DNA of 64,000 bases, from NCBI GenBank assembly GCA_014925825.1, contig JACGCK010000190.1:21765-85764 (forward strand), given 5' to 3'. Shown here piece after piece: positions 11,741-22,689 of this stretch. How positions within the stretch are numbered: position 1 is the stretch's first letter; each line of letters opens with the position of its first letter. The stretch comes from Pholiota molesta. Its lineage: Eukaryota; Basidiomycota; Agaricomycetes; Agaricales; Strophariaceae. The position numbers and the translations under genes are program-made. The notes beneath the pieces were generated by a model. It did not search any database. It was not told the DNA's origin and saw only the letters and a list, made by a program, of their open reading frames with translations.

Positions 11741-12374
11741 TCTCCATGCGATCTGGATGTCGGACGCGCGCGCGATGTGCGCCGATGGTGTCCGTATCTC
11801 CTGTTCGCGTCCTCCGTTCGTCGCAGTGCCGTGTTGGAAGTAAGTCAACGTTGATGATGTCGTCTGCAGCGCAAGGGGTATGCTGTCTGTCAACGGAACT
11901 GGTGACCGCGGACGCGTCGGCGGTGTGTTTGCCTCGCTGGATGTGCGCTGCGCTGTCCTGGACGACTGAGCGTTGAGTGGCGTGTTGATGTCGGCGCCGT
12001 GGTGGTGCTGTAATGAGCATGATGGTGAGTCGTCGAACACGTAAGTCACAAAGTGAACGTACCCGTCGGGGCCTTTGTCCCATAGATAGTCGTCGCGGCT
12101 TTGCTTCTTTGCGCATCGTACCTGGGGTGGTGGTGTGTAGGCTGAAGCGGACGGCGAGGCGGGATGGATGGCGAAGAGAACGGCGGAGGTGGTGCGGGAC
12201 GGAGATAGCGTGTTTCTCGGGAGGCCGGAGCGGAGGGTGACGCGGGATAGCAGGATCCGAGGGAAACGCGGGCTGACAGAGGCTGCACCTAACGCGAGGT
12301 AGTGACTTGGATCAGCCGCTGTGCGGGGAGAGGCTTTGAGTACAGTGAGACTCAAAGCGAAGAGTCAACGGCAC

Positions 12375-14607
12375 AGGAATCCGCGCTTGACAGCCAGACA
12401 AGTGCCAACGTTCGGAATAACAAATATTCGGCTTCCGACATCATCTCGCTCAGCGGTCACTCGTCGAGCGCTCAGATCCTTGTCGTTGGCAACCACCTCC
12501 TAACTCACAAAATGGACGACGAAACCGCGGAAATTGAGCTTGTAATGACTTCTTCCTTCATAAATAACTTATTCTGACTCAAGACACTCAAAGCTCCAGC
12601 AAAACCTGAACAAAACTCGCCAAATATCGAAACGAATGACCAGTACGCTCATCAACGAACGCTGCAAGGCATTGCACTCACCTAACCAGCCATTCTCGAC
12701 AGTTTCGATACGCGCCTGGCGAAGCTTGAGAAGTCAATATTACCGCTCTACACAGCGACCCAGCTTTTGAACAGAAGAAGAGGCAGTAAGTTGTGCACGA
12801 CTACCATGAAGACGCATCGCTGATGCCGTATAGACATTGACAAGACGTTGGCGAGAATCGAGGACCTTTCGAGCAATCAACAAGACATTGCGGCTGATGA
12901 ATCTCTGATTTTACGAGGGTATGTATGAATCGCCTATCACCCTTGTGTGCGTCCACTACTGTTTATTGAAGTCCTCACCCGGTCAGATTGGCGTATATAA
13001 GACGCGTTAGAGCGTCTCAATACCAGCATCGCATTCAACGCTTCCGATCTCGACCTCGTCGCTACTGTGAGTATGCCCTTATGCCTTCACACAATTCGAT
13101 GCTAATCTCCAATCAAGGCGCGTCTTGTGGAAACAGGTGCCAAGAAGTTGACGCAACTATATACCAAAGTCGTCGCAGAAGGCTCTTCAGGGACCACACC
13201 CGCGCCCGGCTCCGGATTCATGATCAGCTCCTTCCCTCATCCCTTCTCCAACACTATCCCCCGTTGTTCAGTTTTTGCGCACATTACCCGTCCCTTCGAC
13301 CCATCCGTCACACCCCGCCGCCGCCTCCATTTTTTCGACACTCAAAGAGGCGCAGAAAGGATACGCGGACATGCGCGGAAACTGGAGCGTAAAGTGTCTG
13401 GAAGGGCAGGGCAAACGGCTCGTTGCAAGGGCCGATACCGTTGACTCGTTAGAGACGGGGCGCGAATTCCGAGAATGGGTGGAATTAATGCTGGGCACCG
13501 CCGAGGAAGAGTACAAGCTTCTGCTGGAGCTCAGCCCGCTCTCAAGCACACAGATGGTCGCGTCGGCTTTCGGACCTTGATGGCGCCTATCCTGAACCTT
13601 TTCAATTCAGTCCTCAACCAGCTCCTCACGCTGATCAAAAAGTCGTTGCACAAGTACAACTTCTTGGCGTTGTCCGCGTATGAAGGTCTTCTTTCCTTGC
13701 AACGGCACTGGGATGATCTGCTCTCGCGGAGAGGTTAGAGCATATGTCGGAGAAGAACGAACCGAAGGATGGTTTGCAGAGTTTGCGAGGATTGTGCTTG
13801 CGCAGTTTCCCCGAGTTTTTGGCAGATATCAAGATGGGCGCAATGACACGCGGCCTAGACACGAATGTCAAATTGATGGACTTTACCACATCGGTGAGGA
13901 GCATCTCTGACGTGCTTTCTAAAATTGACTATTTCGCAGACGATTGCCTATATTGAAAAGCTCCCGCAAGTCCAGAGTGCAGTGGAATCAGCACTGTATG
14001 CCCTCGGCGACGGAAACTGGAAGATGGGCGAAGGTGTACAAGTGGGCAAGGGCAACAAGGATGGCGCCGATGATGACAGCACCATCACCGAGCACTTTAT
14101 TCGTACGTTTTCTCCCTATCCATCTCGTCTTTCTTCTAACATGATCCAGACGACATTGTCACGACTGCCATCAACAGTCTGACCACCCTCTCTCGCACCC
14201 AACGGCGGCCTCCTTCAACTCGGTCTTCCTCCTAACAACATCTCCTACCTCCGGCAGCACCTCCTCGTGCAGCCCGAAAGCGACGCCATCCTCGCCTCCT
14301 GTCCCCCAACATCCGAGCGCTGAACTCGGCGTACCGCACGGCCAAGCGGGTACTTCGACCTCAACTTCTCGCCGCTGATGCAGCGATCACGGACGACCCG
14401 AAGGACAAGGCGAACAAGGCCGCGGCGAAGGAGAAGTTCACCAAGTTCTTCGAACTCTCGACGAGGTCGTCGAGCGGCACCGATTCGCGCAGGTCCTCGA
14501 CGAGGATCCCAAGGGGCGCGCGGAGATCGGGGAGGAGATCGTGATGCTGGTCATACCGTCGTTCCAGCGGTTCACGCAGAAGCAGAAGGACAAGGAGTTC
14601 AGTAAGA
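12375..14607 (+). repeat. Segmental duplication, right copy (EXO70 locus)
   Basis: Direct repeat of 3325-5555, about 9 kb apart. Relative to the left copy it shows many single-base losses (for example near 12976, 12997, 13574, 13736, 14215 and 14280-14460) plus mostly synonymous substitutions. The true gene continues past the end of the repeat for another 200 nt. Confidence 0.9.
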
Positions 14608-14821
14608 GTACGTCGTTTTTGCTTTGCCTTCGTCGCATCGAGTGATGAAGTTGCTGATTGACGCATCGGTGCTTTCTGTACTCGGTTAGATCCGCAAAAG
14701 TGTACGTTCCTCGGTACTTTCTCTTCATTTCCCCCGGAAGCTAATGACTGGTCTATTTCTAGATATTAAACGGAACCCGGACGATGTGGAGAATGAGCTG
14801 AGGAGCTTATTCAAGCGGTAA
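12512..14821 (+). pseudogene. EXO70: Exocyst subunit EXO70, copy 2, correct 3' end but many frame breaks
   Basis: This is the same gene as copy 1, beginning MDDETAEIEL at 12512. Its 3' end is the proper one: KQKDKEFSK, then two GT-AG introns that restore phase and join NPQKY to IKRNPDDVENELRSLFKR, with a stop at 14819-14821. The body contains numerous indels relative to copy 1, including a lost base near 13736 that makes an in-frame TAG after SRRG, an extra A near 13922, and clustered losses at 14215-14460. Either this is a decaying duplicate or, as the intact C-terminal exons suggest, it is the original gene read with poor base accuracy. The second view fits the homopolymer-type breaks in neighbouring genes. 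Labelled pseudogene only because the given sequence cannot be translated through. Confidence 0.7.
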
Positions 14822-17573
14822 ACTACGGGCCGTCGTGTGGACTTGTATGGCGATTTTTTGCTTTCGTTTCTTGCATACTCCCCGTCATGTTGTATTATAG
14901 TAAGTACTGGATTATAAATTTGAAGGACTTGGCAGCTTCCGCGATGGCATGTTTTGGTGTGCGTCTATGTGTTGCGAACTTTCATCTCCTTGTCGTGTAA
15001 CTGGAAGCAGTCACACTTCACTTTCTCCAGGCTCGGAATACTCTGCATGTTTTCTACGGTGCGCATGCACATATCATAGGTGTGACATATTCATTTCTAC
15101 CGAACCTGAGGCCTGAGATCTGAGAGCTCATTCAAGTTGTATACTAGCTCGGCTGTTGTTGAAAATCAATCTTCAAGTCCTCATGTCTGCCGGCTGGAGT
15201 TGGTAAGATTTGCTTGGGCGTGCGAGTAAAGTCTTGAACTCAAAGAATCATGCGGTAGGCTCAGGCTGAGCCTACCTGTCAATCGTAAGAATCGTGAAAA
15301 TTCAAATGACGAATTTGAAAAGAGTGTCACACGACGCAGATTCTGAATAGCATTGCAGGTATGATTCAAGAAACGACTTTGCCTTATTTTTCCTACCACA
15401 TGGATATCAACCACGGAAAAAAACAGGACCTACTTAGCATTCGACCGTTGCATGCGCTGAACGATGTACTTCTTTTTGACTCGGCGCAAGGCTGGCAAAC
15501 ATCCTCCATCTATTGCACATGGGCTTATCTCAGTATACCCTCGCATTCTTCATCGCATAGCTATCATCCTGTGTGCGCGTCATGCGAGTCGAAGACAGGA
15601 GAAGAAGCGTCGTCAAAATGATCATCTACAGTTTCATTTTTCCATCACTATATGGCTTGGTTCCTTGGCGCTTGTGAGTCGCATGCGCGTTGTAACTTGT
15701 CCTCCGGTGCGTCGCCAGCTTTCATCAATTCTTCGCATGTCTTGCGACAGGGCGGACGATATTAGGCAGTGACGCCTTACACTAATCTGGTTTCTGAGTC
15801 AACCTCGGTTCTATTTCTAACTCTGTTCTCGGACAATACATCTACGATGCTACTGTGATATCCGTACACATCCTTTTGACATTGTTCGTCGAATCCTTCG
15901 GTAGTATCAAGGTCCTCCATATAATTCTCTACCCCTAATCGTTATCTGTTATAGAACCACGAATCCTTGTGGTATTCGAGCATTAAAGGGCCCTATGAAG
16001 CCCATAATGAGAATCCTAGCCGCATCTGCCAGTCGCGCAACTATGTATATGTGACGGATCTGTGACGATTGGCAAACTTAAGAGCCAAGATCGTCGCCGA
16101 TGTTACGAAGCCTCACACGGGGAGATAAGATAAGTACTATAGAATTAGAAGAGGTTAAGGGAAAGCCAAGTAAAAATAGGGCTATGACTATTCGTAGGGT
16201 GATATATCAGAGTCGTACATCAGAGAGTAGGCAAAGAGAGGAACGCTAATAGAGAATGTGAAGAATGTAACTAATAAGCACTTAGAGAAGATCATCAATA
16301 AGCAGAATGATTAAGAAAGGATACCAGGAATGCAGGATAAGTGATATGGAGTGCAACAAAGGGTTAATCAGCCAGGTAGCATGGTAGAGAGAATGATAAG
16401 GGAATCAAAGAAAGCATAGATGAGCCAGGAGAACGGAAAATGGACATGAAAAAGCTGGGTGATGAGATGCGATCCTTAAAGTGCAACGATCATCGACGTT
16501 CCGATATTGGTACGATTTATTTGAGCTAAGATCCTGCACCATGACATATATTCCGTTCGTTGCCGCACATTACTGGGCACAACTGCGTGTACAAATCCAA
16601 GATGAACCGAAGGTGTGTCATTTTTTTTGCATCTGTTCATGATGCCACTCGTTTTGAGCGTGCAACACTACACGCGAGTCAGATTGTTTCGTCATAGCTT
16701 AAATCGGGATCCCAAAAGTAGTGATTTAAACATTACGTCCTTACTGCAGGAGATGTATGGATTCAACCCGACGTTAATCAGCGTTAACTGGTATGATGGT
16801 GTCCAAGTGCCATTCGCTCTCAGGCTGGAAGCATTCGCCAAGACTCGCCACTCGTGGACTGGGAACGCATGCAGCGTACCACATAGCTTGACTGTGCCAT
16901 CTGGGTGCTATGTAGATATTTCTGCGAAATGTATGACATGGCGACTATCGATATACCTGTATCATTTGTTTTTGAGGAATCTATTTCCCAAGAGGCTTCT
17001 GTGCCACGCTTGCGAATTTAGCGCCAAGATCGCCAAGTCATTCTATAATTAAATTCTAGCGCTTCACTATCTGTTGCTTCGTTTTTATTCGAATTCTACT
17101 CTAAACGACTCAGGAAATACATCGGGATCTCGAGAATATTCCGATTCATTTTTGAAGGTCTTTTATTTATTTATTTAAGTCTTCGATATTTCTTTAGTTA
17201 TTTGTTGAAACAACAGCTCTGTCCTCTCTTTTATACATCACAGCTGATTTACAAATCGATGTTACAATGGCATCATCAGATCATAACACAAGGCCAAATG
17301 CTATGAAGATGTTGATATGTGACTTCCGCGACTCTGTTTCTGCAAAAACGGCCTTCCATATGCCACAACGTCTTATGATAAGAGCGCACCAACGAGCAGT
17401 CTGATTAGCTATACCGGAAGGCTATCAGCTTCCCGGTGCACACACACCCCACATGGACGGACCATACTGTCTGATCGTCTTCGTGGAGATTTGGGCTGCT
17501 TCTTTCTATCAATGTGGCACATTCAACTTAACCTCAATAGCAAATGGCCATGCTTACCACCTCACAGATATCG
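14822..17573. other. Intergenic region without recognised genes
   Basis: Only short ORFs occur, none recognisable. The 16140-16480 block is strikingly purine-rich on the plus strand (runs of AGAGA, GATAAG, GAAAG) with stops in every frame. It may be the relic of a coding or gag-like sequence. 17100-17250 is T-rich. Confidence 0.45.
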
Positions 17574-17580
17574 TATAAAG
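17574..17580 (+). promoter_or_regulatory. TATA box of the M36 metalloprotease gene
   Basis: TATAAAG lies 77 nt before the ATG at 17657 and is followed by a pyrimidine-rich leader. Position and sequence suit a TATA element of a strongly regulated secreted-protease gene. Inferred from motif only. Confidence 0.5.
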
Positions 17581-17656
17581 GGGGTGCATTTCTCCGAGTC
17601 AATACTCAGGCAGTGTACCTTCAGCCCCTCGAGCAGCTTTCTTGAATCGACTCGCC

Positions 17657-19997
17657 ATGGTTTCCTTCAACAAGTTCTTCACCTCTGTGTTCTTGGCGAT
17701 CGTATATGCATCGAGCACTGGAGCGGTCCCCTTCGAGTCGAGCGTCAAGCACACCACCCATAGAACACGCAGTCTGGCCAACGATCTCAAGATCGAAGTC
17801 TTCAATCCCCCAAGCACCTTTGAGGTCAGTGATTGAATTTCCTCGGAATAAGACCATGTTACGAATGACAATATTATTTCGCAGACTTTCGAGACTGGAA
17901 TCGTACACCCCCTGTTCAAGCGCTCCGCGTTTACCCTTCCAGGTTCCGCGAAGGCCTTCGTCGAGTCGCATCTTTCAGTTGCCCCCAGCGCTGTCACTTT
18001 CCACTCTGGATTTTCTGCAGAGCTCACCCACCATGCTTTCCTGAAACAGGCCCATGTATGTGAACATCTCTGAAATTATCTGCTGAGAATCGGGAAATTA
18101 ATCTATCCAATTCAAGGATGGCATTCCGTTCGCTAACGCCGTCGCGAATGTTGCATTCAACAAAGATGAGAAGGTTGTTGCCTTCGGCTCTTCATTCATC
18201 ACTCCTAGTGAGTTGGTATAACACATGTACAGGACAGGATCGGATGCTAATGTTCATGTGTTTTACTCCAGAATCCATCGCCTCCAGCAAGCCAACCATC
18301 ACCGTTCAGCAAGCCATCACTACCGCCGAGAATGCAATCGGCGGCAAGTACAACAACTTCGCCCCCACCATCGAATTCTTCGCCAAGCCCGACAACAGCG
18401 TCGTTCTGACTCACGTTGTTCAAATTCGTGACGAGGACGCTGGAATTTGGGTCGAAGCATTCGTCGATGCACACGAGAACAAAGTCGTATCGATTGTCGA
18501 TTTTGTGACCAAGGCTTCGGTAAGTTCTAACTTGGCTGTGGGGTGAATAACGGCTTATATTTTCATATAGTACCTTGTCCTCCCCATCCAGAAGGAGACC
18601 TTAACCGACGGTTTCCAAACTCTGGTTGACCCAGCGGACGCCATTTCTTCGCCTTTCGGCTGGCACTCGACAGGGGGCGCAAACTCTACGTGAGTATTTT
18701 GCTTTGGCGCCTATTTATTTTTCTGATCCCCTTGTTAGTACCACCGCAGGAAACAACGCCATCGCGTTCAAAGGCACACAAAGCAGCGTCACTACGCAGT
18801 CCTCCGCACCCTTGAACTTCATCTTCACGCAGAACGCCGGTGCTGCGCCGACGACGCAGGTCAATCTCGACGCTGCGCGCACCAACGCGTTCTACGTCGT
18901 CAACAGCATCCACGATATCACATACCGATACGGCTTCACCGAGGCGGCGTTCAACTTCCAGACGAACAACAACGGCAAGGGCGGCGCGGGCAATGACCGC
19001 GTTACGATCTCTGTGCAGAGCAGCGCCGGGACAGACAACGCTGACTTCTCCACTCCTGCGGATGGTAGTTCCGGCGCGATGAGGATGTTCCTTTGGGACT
19101 TACTTCGGTATTTTCTATTGAATATTGGCGAATTGACATTGACGCTGATTTTCAGCCCGAGCGCGATGGTGCCCTCGAGAACGACATCGTCTCACACGAG
19201 ATGACGCACGGTATCACGAACCGCATGACTGGCGGTGGTACTGGGCGATGCTTGCAGACCACCGAAGCCGGTGGTATGGGTGAGGGATGGTCTGATACCA
19301 TGGCCAAGTGAGTATTTTATATTTCGTAATGTTAAAATCTGACATTGCTATGCGCATGTATAGCTGGCTCGAGAAGACTTCTCTGCAGTGCCAGACTATG
19401 TTCTCGGTCAATATGTGACTAATGACGCTGCGGGTATCCGCTCGCACCCTTATTCGACATCCGCGTAGGTCTTATTTTATTTAAAAAACTGGACGTAGAA
19501 TACTTATATTCTGCAGCACTGTCAACCCCCTCCGCTACTCGAGCCTGAAGACTCTTACCGAGGTGCATGGTAAGCCCCTCTTTGCTCTTCGTAAATTTAG
19601 AGCTCTGCAACTAATATACGGCGCTTAGACATCGGTGAAGTATGGGCAAACGTCCTCCACAATGTCTACGCTGCCCTTGTTGGCGCGCATGGATGGTCTG
19701 CAACCGCGCGCACAGACCCAACAGGGTCGGAGGGCAATACCGTCTTCTTACACCTGTTCCTCGACTCACTGCCGCTGCAACCTTGCAACCCTACTTGTAT
19801 GTATTGATTTACTTTGCGCTAAATTCGGTACTGACTTTTCGTTAGTCTTGACCGCTCGCGATGCATGGATTCAAGCTGACGTGAACCGGTACGCGGGCGC
19901 GAATAAATGCATTCTCTGGAATGCGTTTGCGAGTCGTGGACTGGGTGTGAACGCAGCGAGCCACAATGACGACACGACAGTACCTTCTGGATGCTAG
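17657..19997 (+). CDS. Fungalysin, extracellular M36 zinc metalloprotease
   Basis: A secreted endopeptidase made as a preproprotein. [19 protein letters not shown] is a signal peptide, followed by an FTP-type propeptide and the catalytic domain from about [15 protein letters not shown]. The catalytic motif HEMTHG (HExxH, 19195-19212) is present, and [11 protein letters not shown] supplies the downstream glutamate zinc ligand. The C-terminal blocks [19 protein letters not shown] and [19 protein letters not shown] are family hallmarks. Exon 1 is 17657-17824, exon 2 17885-18055 and exon 3 starts at 18117; at least nine exons are present. At the splice near 19308-19362 the downstream frame ([11 protein letters not shown]) does not fit the donor phase, so one base is probably missing near 19370. 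The stop follows VPSGC. The likely role is extracellular protein degradation during saprotrophic or host-associated growth. Confidence 0.92.
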
Positions 19998-20734
19998 ATA
20001 GGAGTAGAAGATGGCACGCGTATTGACATGATAATGAATTGATTGACATGATAATGAATGATCCATATTCTATTTTTGGGAAATGGTACAAAGCTTGATT
20101 GACATAAGCGCCCATGAATGTTTTGTGATACTTCTTCAAGGAGGTCCTGCCAGGTGATTGGGTTCATTGGAGCCTAAACGCAGATGTTCGTTATTCATCG
20201 CGGAACACGTATAATTACAGCTGCAGCAGTACCAGACGGCCCTTGACTAGATAACAGAGCGCTTCTTGGTGCTTATGCCACTCGGTTCGAGATTCACATC
20301 TTCCAATCTGGGCTTGGGAAATGTGTTTCCCTGGATATTGGATACCTTCGAGTGCGACCTGTTCTCCCTTAGGTAATTCATCTACCTTCGAGCCATTACC
20401 GGCTTAGTTGCTCCGACTATTGATAGCAATCTTGAGGATCCTAAGTACTCGGAGGAAATATCCTTGAAATATCCTGAACCAAAGACGTTCTCAATTCCTC
20501 CGCATCGATCGCGGGATGGGATGTCCTCAAAACATGGTGTGCGTGCAGCGTGAGGAGTCAGCAAAGCACACAGGTGCCGCGCACACGCGTACGCGCCAGG
20601 CCGTGCCGCACTACTACTAATGAGGTCATCGCCCGGCAGGTCTTTCTAAGACTTTCATTGACACCGGCCCCCGGGGCGGTGGCATTTAGTTCACCCAGTC
20701 TGCGAAGTAGCTTTATCAGCAATCTCTCGCAAGA
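19998..20734. other. Intergenic region between protease and reductase
   Basis: About 740 nt with no convincing ORF. 20010-20055 contains a short direct repeat of TTGACATGATAATGAAT. The right end is the promoter of the reductase. Confidence 0.5.
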
Positions 20735-20740
20735 TATAAA
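20735..20740 (+). promoter_or_regulatory. TATA box of the aldo/keto reductase gene
   Basis: TATAAA lies 54 nt before the ATG at 20794, a normal spacing for a fungal TATA element. Motif evidence only. Confidence 0.45.
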
Positions 20741-20793
20741 TTCAAGAGACATCTAGAAGACAATAACAACCGCCACGTTCAAACTACCACGCC

Positions 20794-22236
20794 ATGTCTA
20801 CTACGCTGCCCACCAGAAAGATCGGAACTGATGATGTTTCGGCGATTGGCTTCGGGTTGATGGGGCTCTCTGCTTTCTACGGACCGATTGAAAACGATGA
20901 GGATAGGTTCAAGGTGAGATTTCCACAGGATTGATGTCGTGGTGAACATACCGAACGATTTATTGACGATTTACGCCGAACGTTAGGTGCTCGATGCGGC
21001 CGTTGCGAAAGGGTGCACCAACTGGGACACATCCGATATATATGGCGATAGCGAAGATCTCGTCGGGAAGTGGTGCGTCTAATTGATCCTCGACGATTCA
21101 GAGGGCCTCACATACTTACCCTTGGTACTATCGTCTTACTCTGTAGGTTCAAACGCACAGGCAAGAGAGATCAGATATTCTTGGCGACTAAATTTGGAGG
21201 CACCGCGACGGGCCCCATAGGTACGCCGGAATACGTTAGATCGGCCTCCGAGAAATCCTTGAAGAGATTGGGGATCGACACCATCGATTTGTACTATATA
21301 CATGTAAGCTCCGTTGCTCGATTGGATCAGGGTCAATGTTTATTGAACATAATCTTATCTGTATAGCGTGTCGACCGATCTGTTCCCATTGAGGTCGGTC
21401 AACCTCGTGAACATTTTTGGAAATACTTGACCGTCCTTACGACAGAAAACTATGGGCGCCTAGTAGAACTCGTGAAGTATGTCATGGTTGAATAATCCAG
21501 TCGTAACTTGATACTAACGCGCACTGTCTCTCTTCATGATAGGGAAGGAAAGGTCCGCTATATTGGCATTTCCGAGTGCAGCGAAGCCACACTTCGCCGC
21601 GCGCACGCTGTACATCCCATTGCCGCCCTGCAAATTGAATACTCGCCCTTCTTCCTGGACATAGAGGATGACAAGGTTGGACTGTTGAAAGCTTGTCGTG
21701 AACTTGGAGTAGCGGTCATTGCCTACTCCCCCTTGGCCGCGGCATGCTGACCGGCGCTTATGTGAGTAAATAGCACAAGTATTATATCAAACCAATCTCA
21801 TCGACTTCACATTATCGCAGAAATCATTTGATGACATCCCCGACGATGACTGGAGGAAGACCATACCAAGTGAGAATCCACGAAGCATCTGCCAGTACGA
21901 TATTGATCGACGTGCGATTACTTAGATTCAGCAGAGAGAACTTCCCAACATTCTCAAGCTCGTCGACGGATTACAGGAGCTCGGGAAGAAGCACAACGCC
22001 ACCGCTGGCCAAGTGACGCTTGCGTGGCTCCTGGCGCAAGGCGACGATATCATCCCGATTCCAGGGACGAAGAAAATCAAGGTACGCCCATCCTTTCAAT
22101 AATAATGAGCGGGTTCTGATCCATCCGTTTGTTGGAATAGTACTTGGAGGAGAATATCGACGCGTTGAAGGTCCAGCTGAGCCCAGAGGAGGTTGCGCAG
22201 ATTCGGGAGTTGGCGAACACGGTGAATGCGCGCTGA
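20794..22236 (+). CDS. Aldo/keto reductase (AKR13-like), NADPH-dependent
   Basis: A TIM-barrel oxidoreductase that reduces aldehydes or ketones with NADPH. The tetrad is visible: Asp and Tyr in [17 protein letters not shown], Lys in FLATKFGG and His in DLYYIHRVD. Further family blocks are [28 protein letters not shown], and the C-terminal cofactor loop IIPIPGTKK. Exon 1 is 20794-20913 and exon 2 begins at 20987; further short introns follow, and the last exon ends VNAR* at 22236. Two frame breaks occur inside conserved blocks: near 21460 (after MGA; CCC apparently read as CC) and near 21735 ([13 protein letters not shown] apparently read as GG). Both are repaired by one extra base, so the real gene is probably intact. 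The substrate is unknown. Confidence 0.88.
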
Positions 22237-22689
22237 AAGGAGACAGGTATCCTGCTCCTCACATGGCAGGGTTGTTGGCGGATACGCCCCCACTTTGAGT
22301 CTCACACGGAGTCTACAAGCGGGCGATGTATATGTAAATTGTACTTAGTAACAGACGGAATTCTTTCGATCTTTGTTCCGTCAGGAATCTTAGTTCATCC
22401 ATTTTTGTACGAGAGAATGCAGTCCAATTGTATAGACACCATATATTGAGTCCTGAAATTGTACTTGGTACCACACAGCAATCTATATCACAAGGTATAC
22501 TACTGCATGAATCGTGAGAGACTGTCATCACTAAAAGGTATGAACATCAAAGGAACGAGAAACAGAAATGAAGATTAGCGCTGAAATTACACGTCGCGAA
22601 ACCAAGGTATACGCATAAACAAAAAAATCCAATCCAATCCAGCCGGCCACAAATCCACAAACAGAAACCATGGTATGTCATTGTACACC
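22237..22689. other. Convergent 3' intergenic region
   Basis: About 450 nt between the ends of the reductase (+) and the hypothetical gene (-). It is AT-rich with no ORF of interest, and presumably holds both 3' UTRs and polyadenylation sites. Confidence 0.5.

Larger units (their letters stand above)
9701..12300. other. GC-rich island with internal repeats, no identifiable gene
   Basis: Base composition changes sharply to GC-rich. Long ORFs exist on both strands but overlap each other and match no known family. Splice-like signals occur on the plus strand, for example GTGAGT at 10976 with CTGAC and TTTCTCGCAG ending at 11026. Short plus-strand coding phrases recur: LRTGAL after 11026 and again near 11515, and GQDEAP near 10516 and 10666. 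This may be an eroded multi-exon gene built from repeated units. No function is proposed. Confidence 0.45.

Noticed and set aside
11501..12355. 284-codon minus-strand ORF in the GC-rich island
   Set aside because: Overlaps other long ORFs on both strands with equal claims and has no recognisable domain. Composition alone explains its length.
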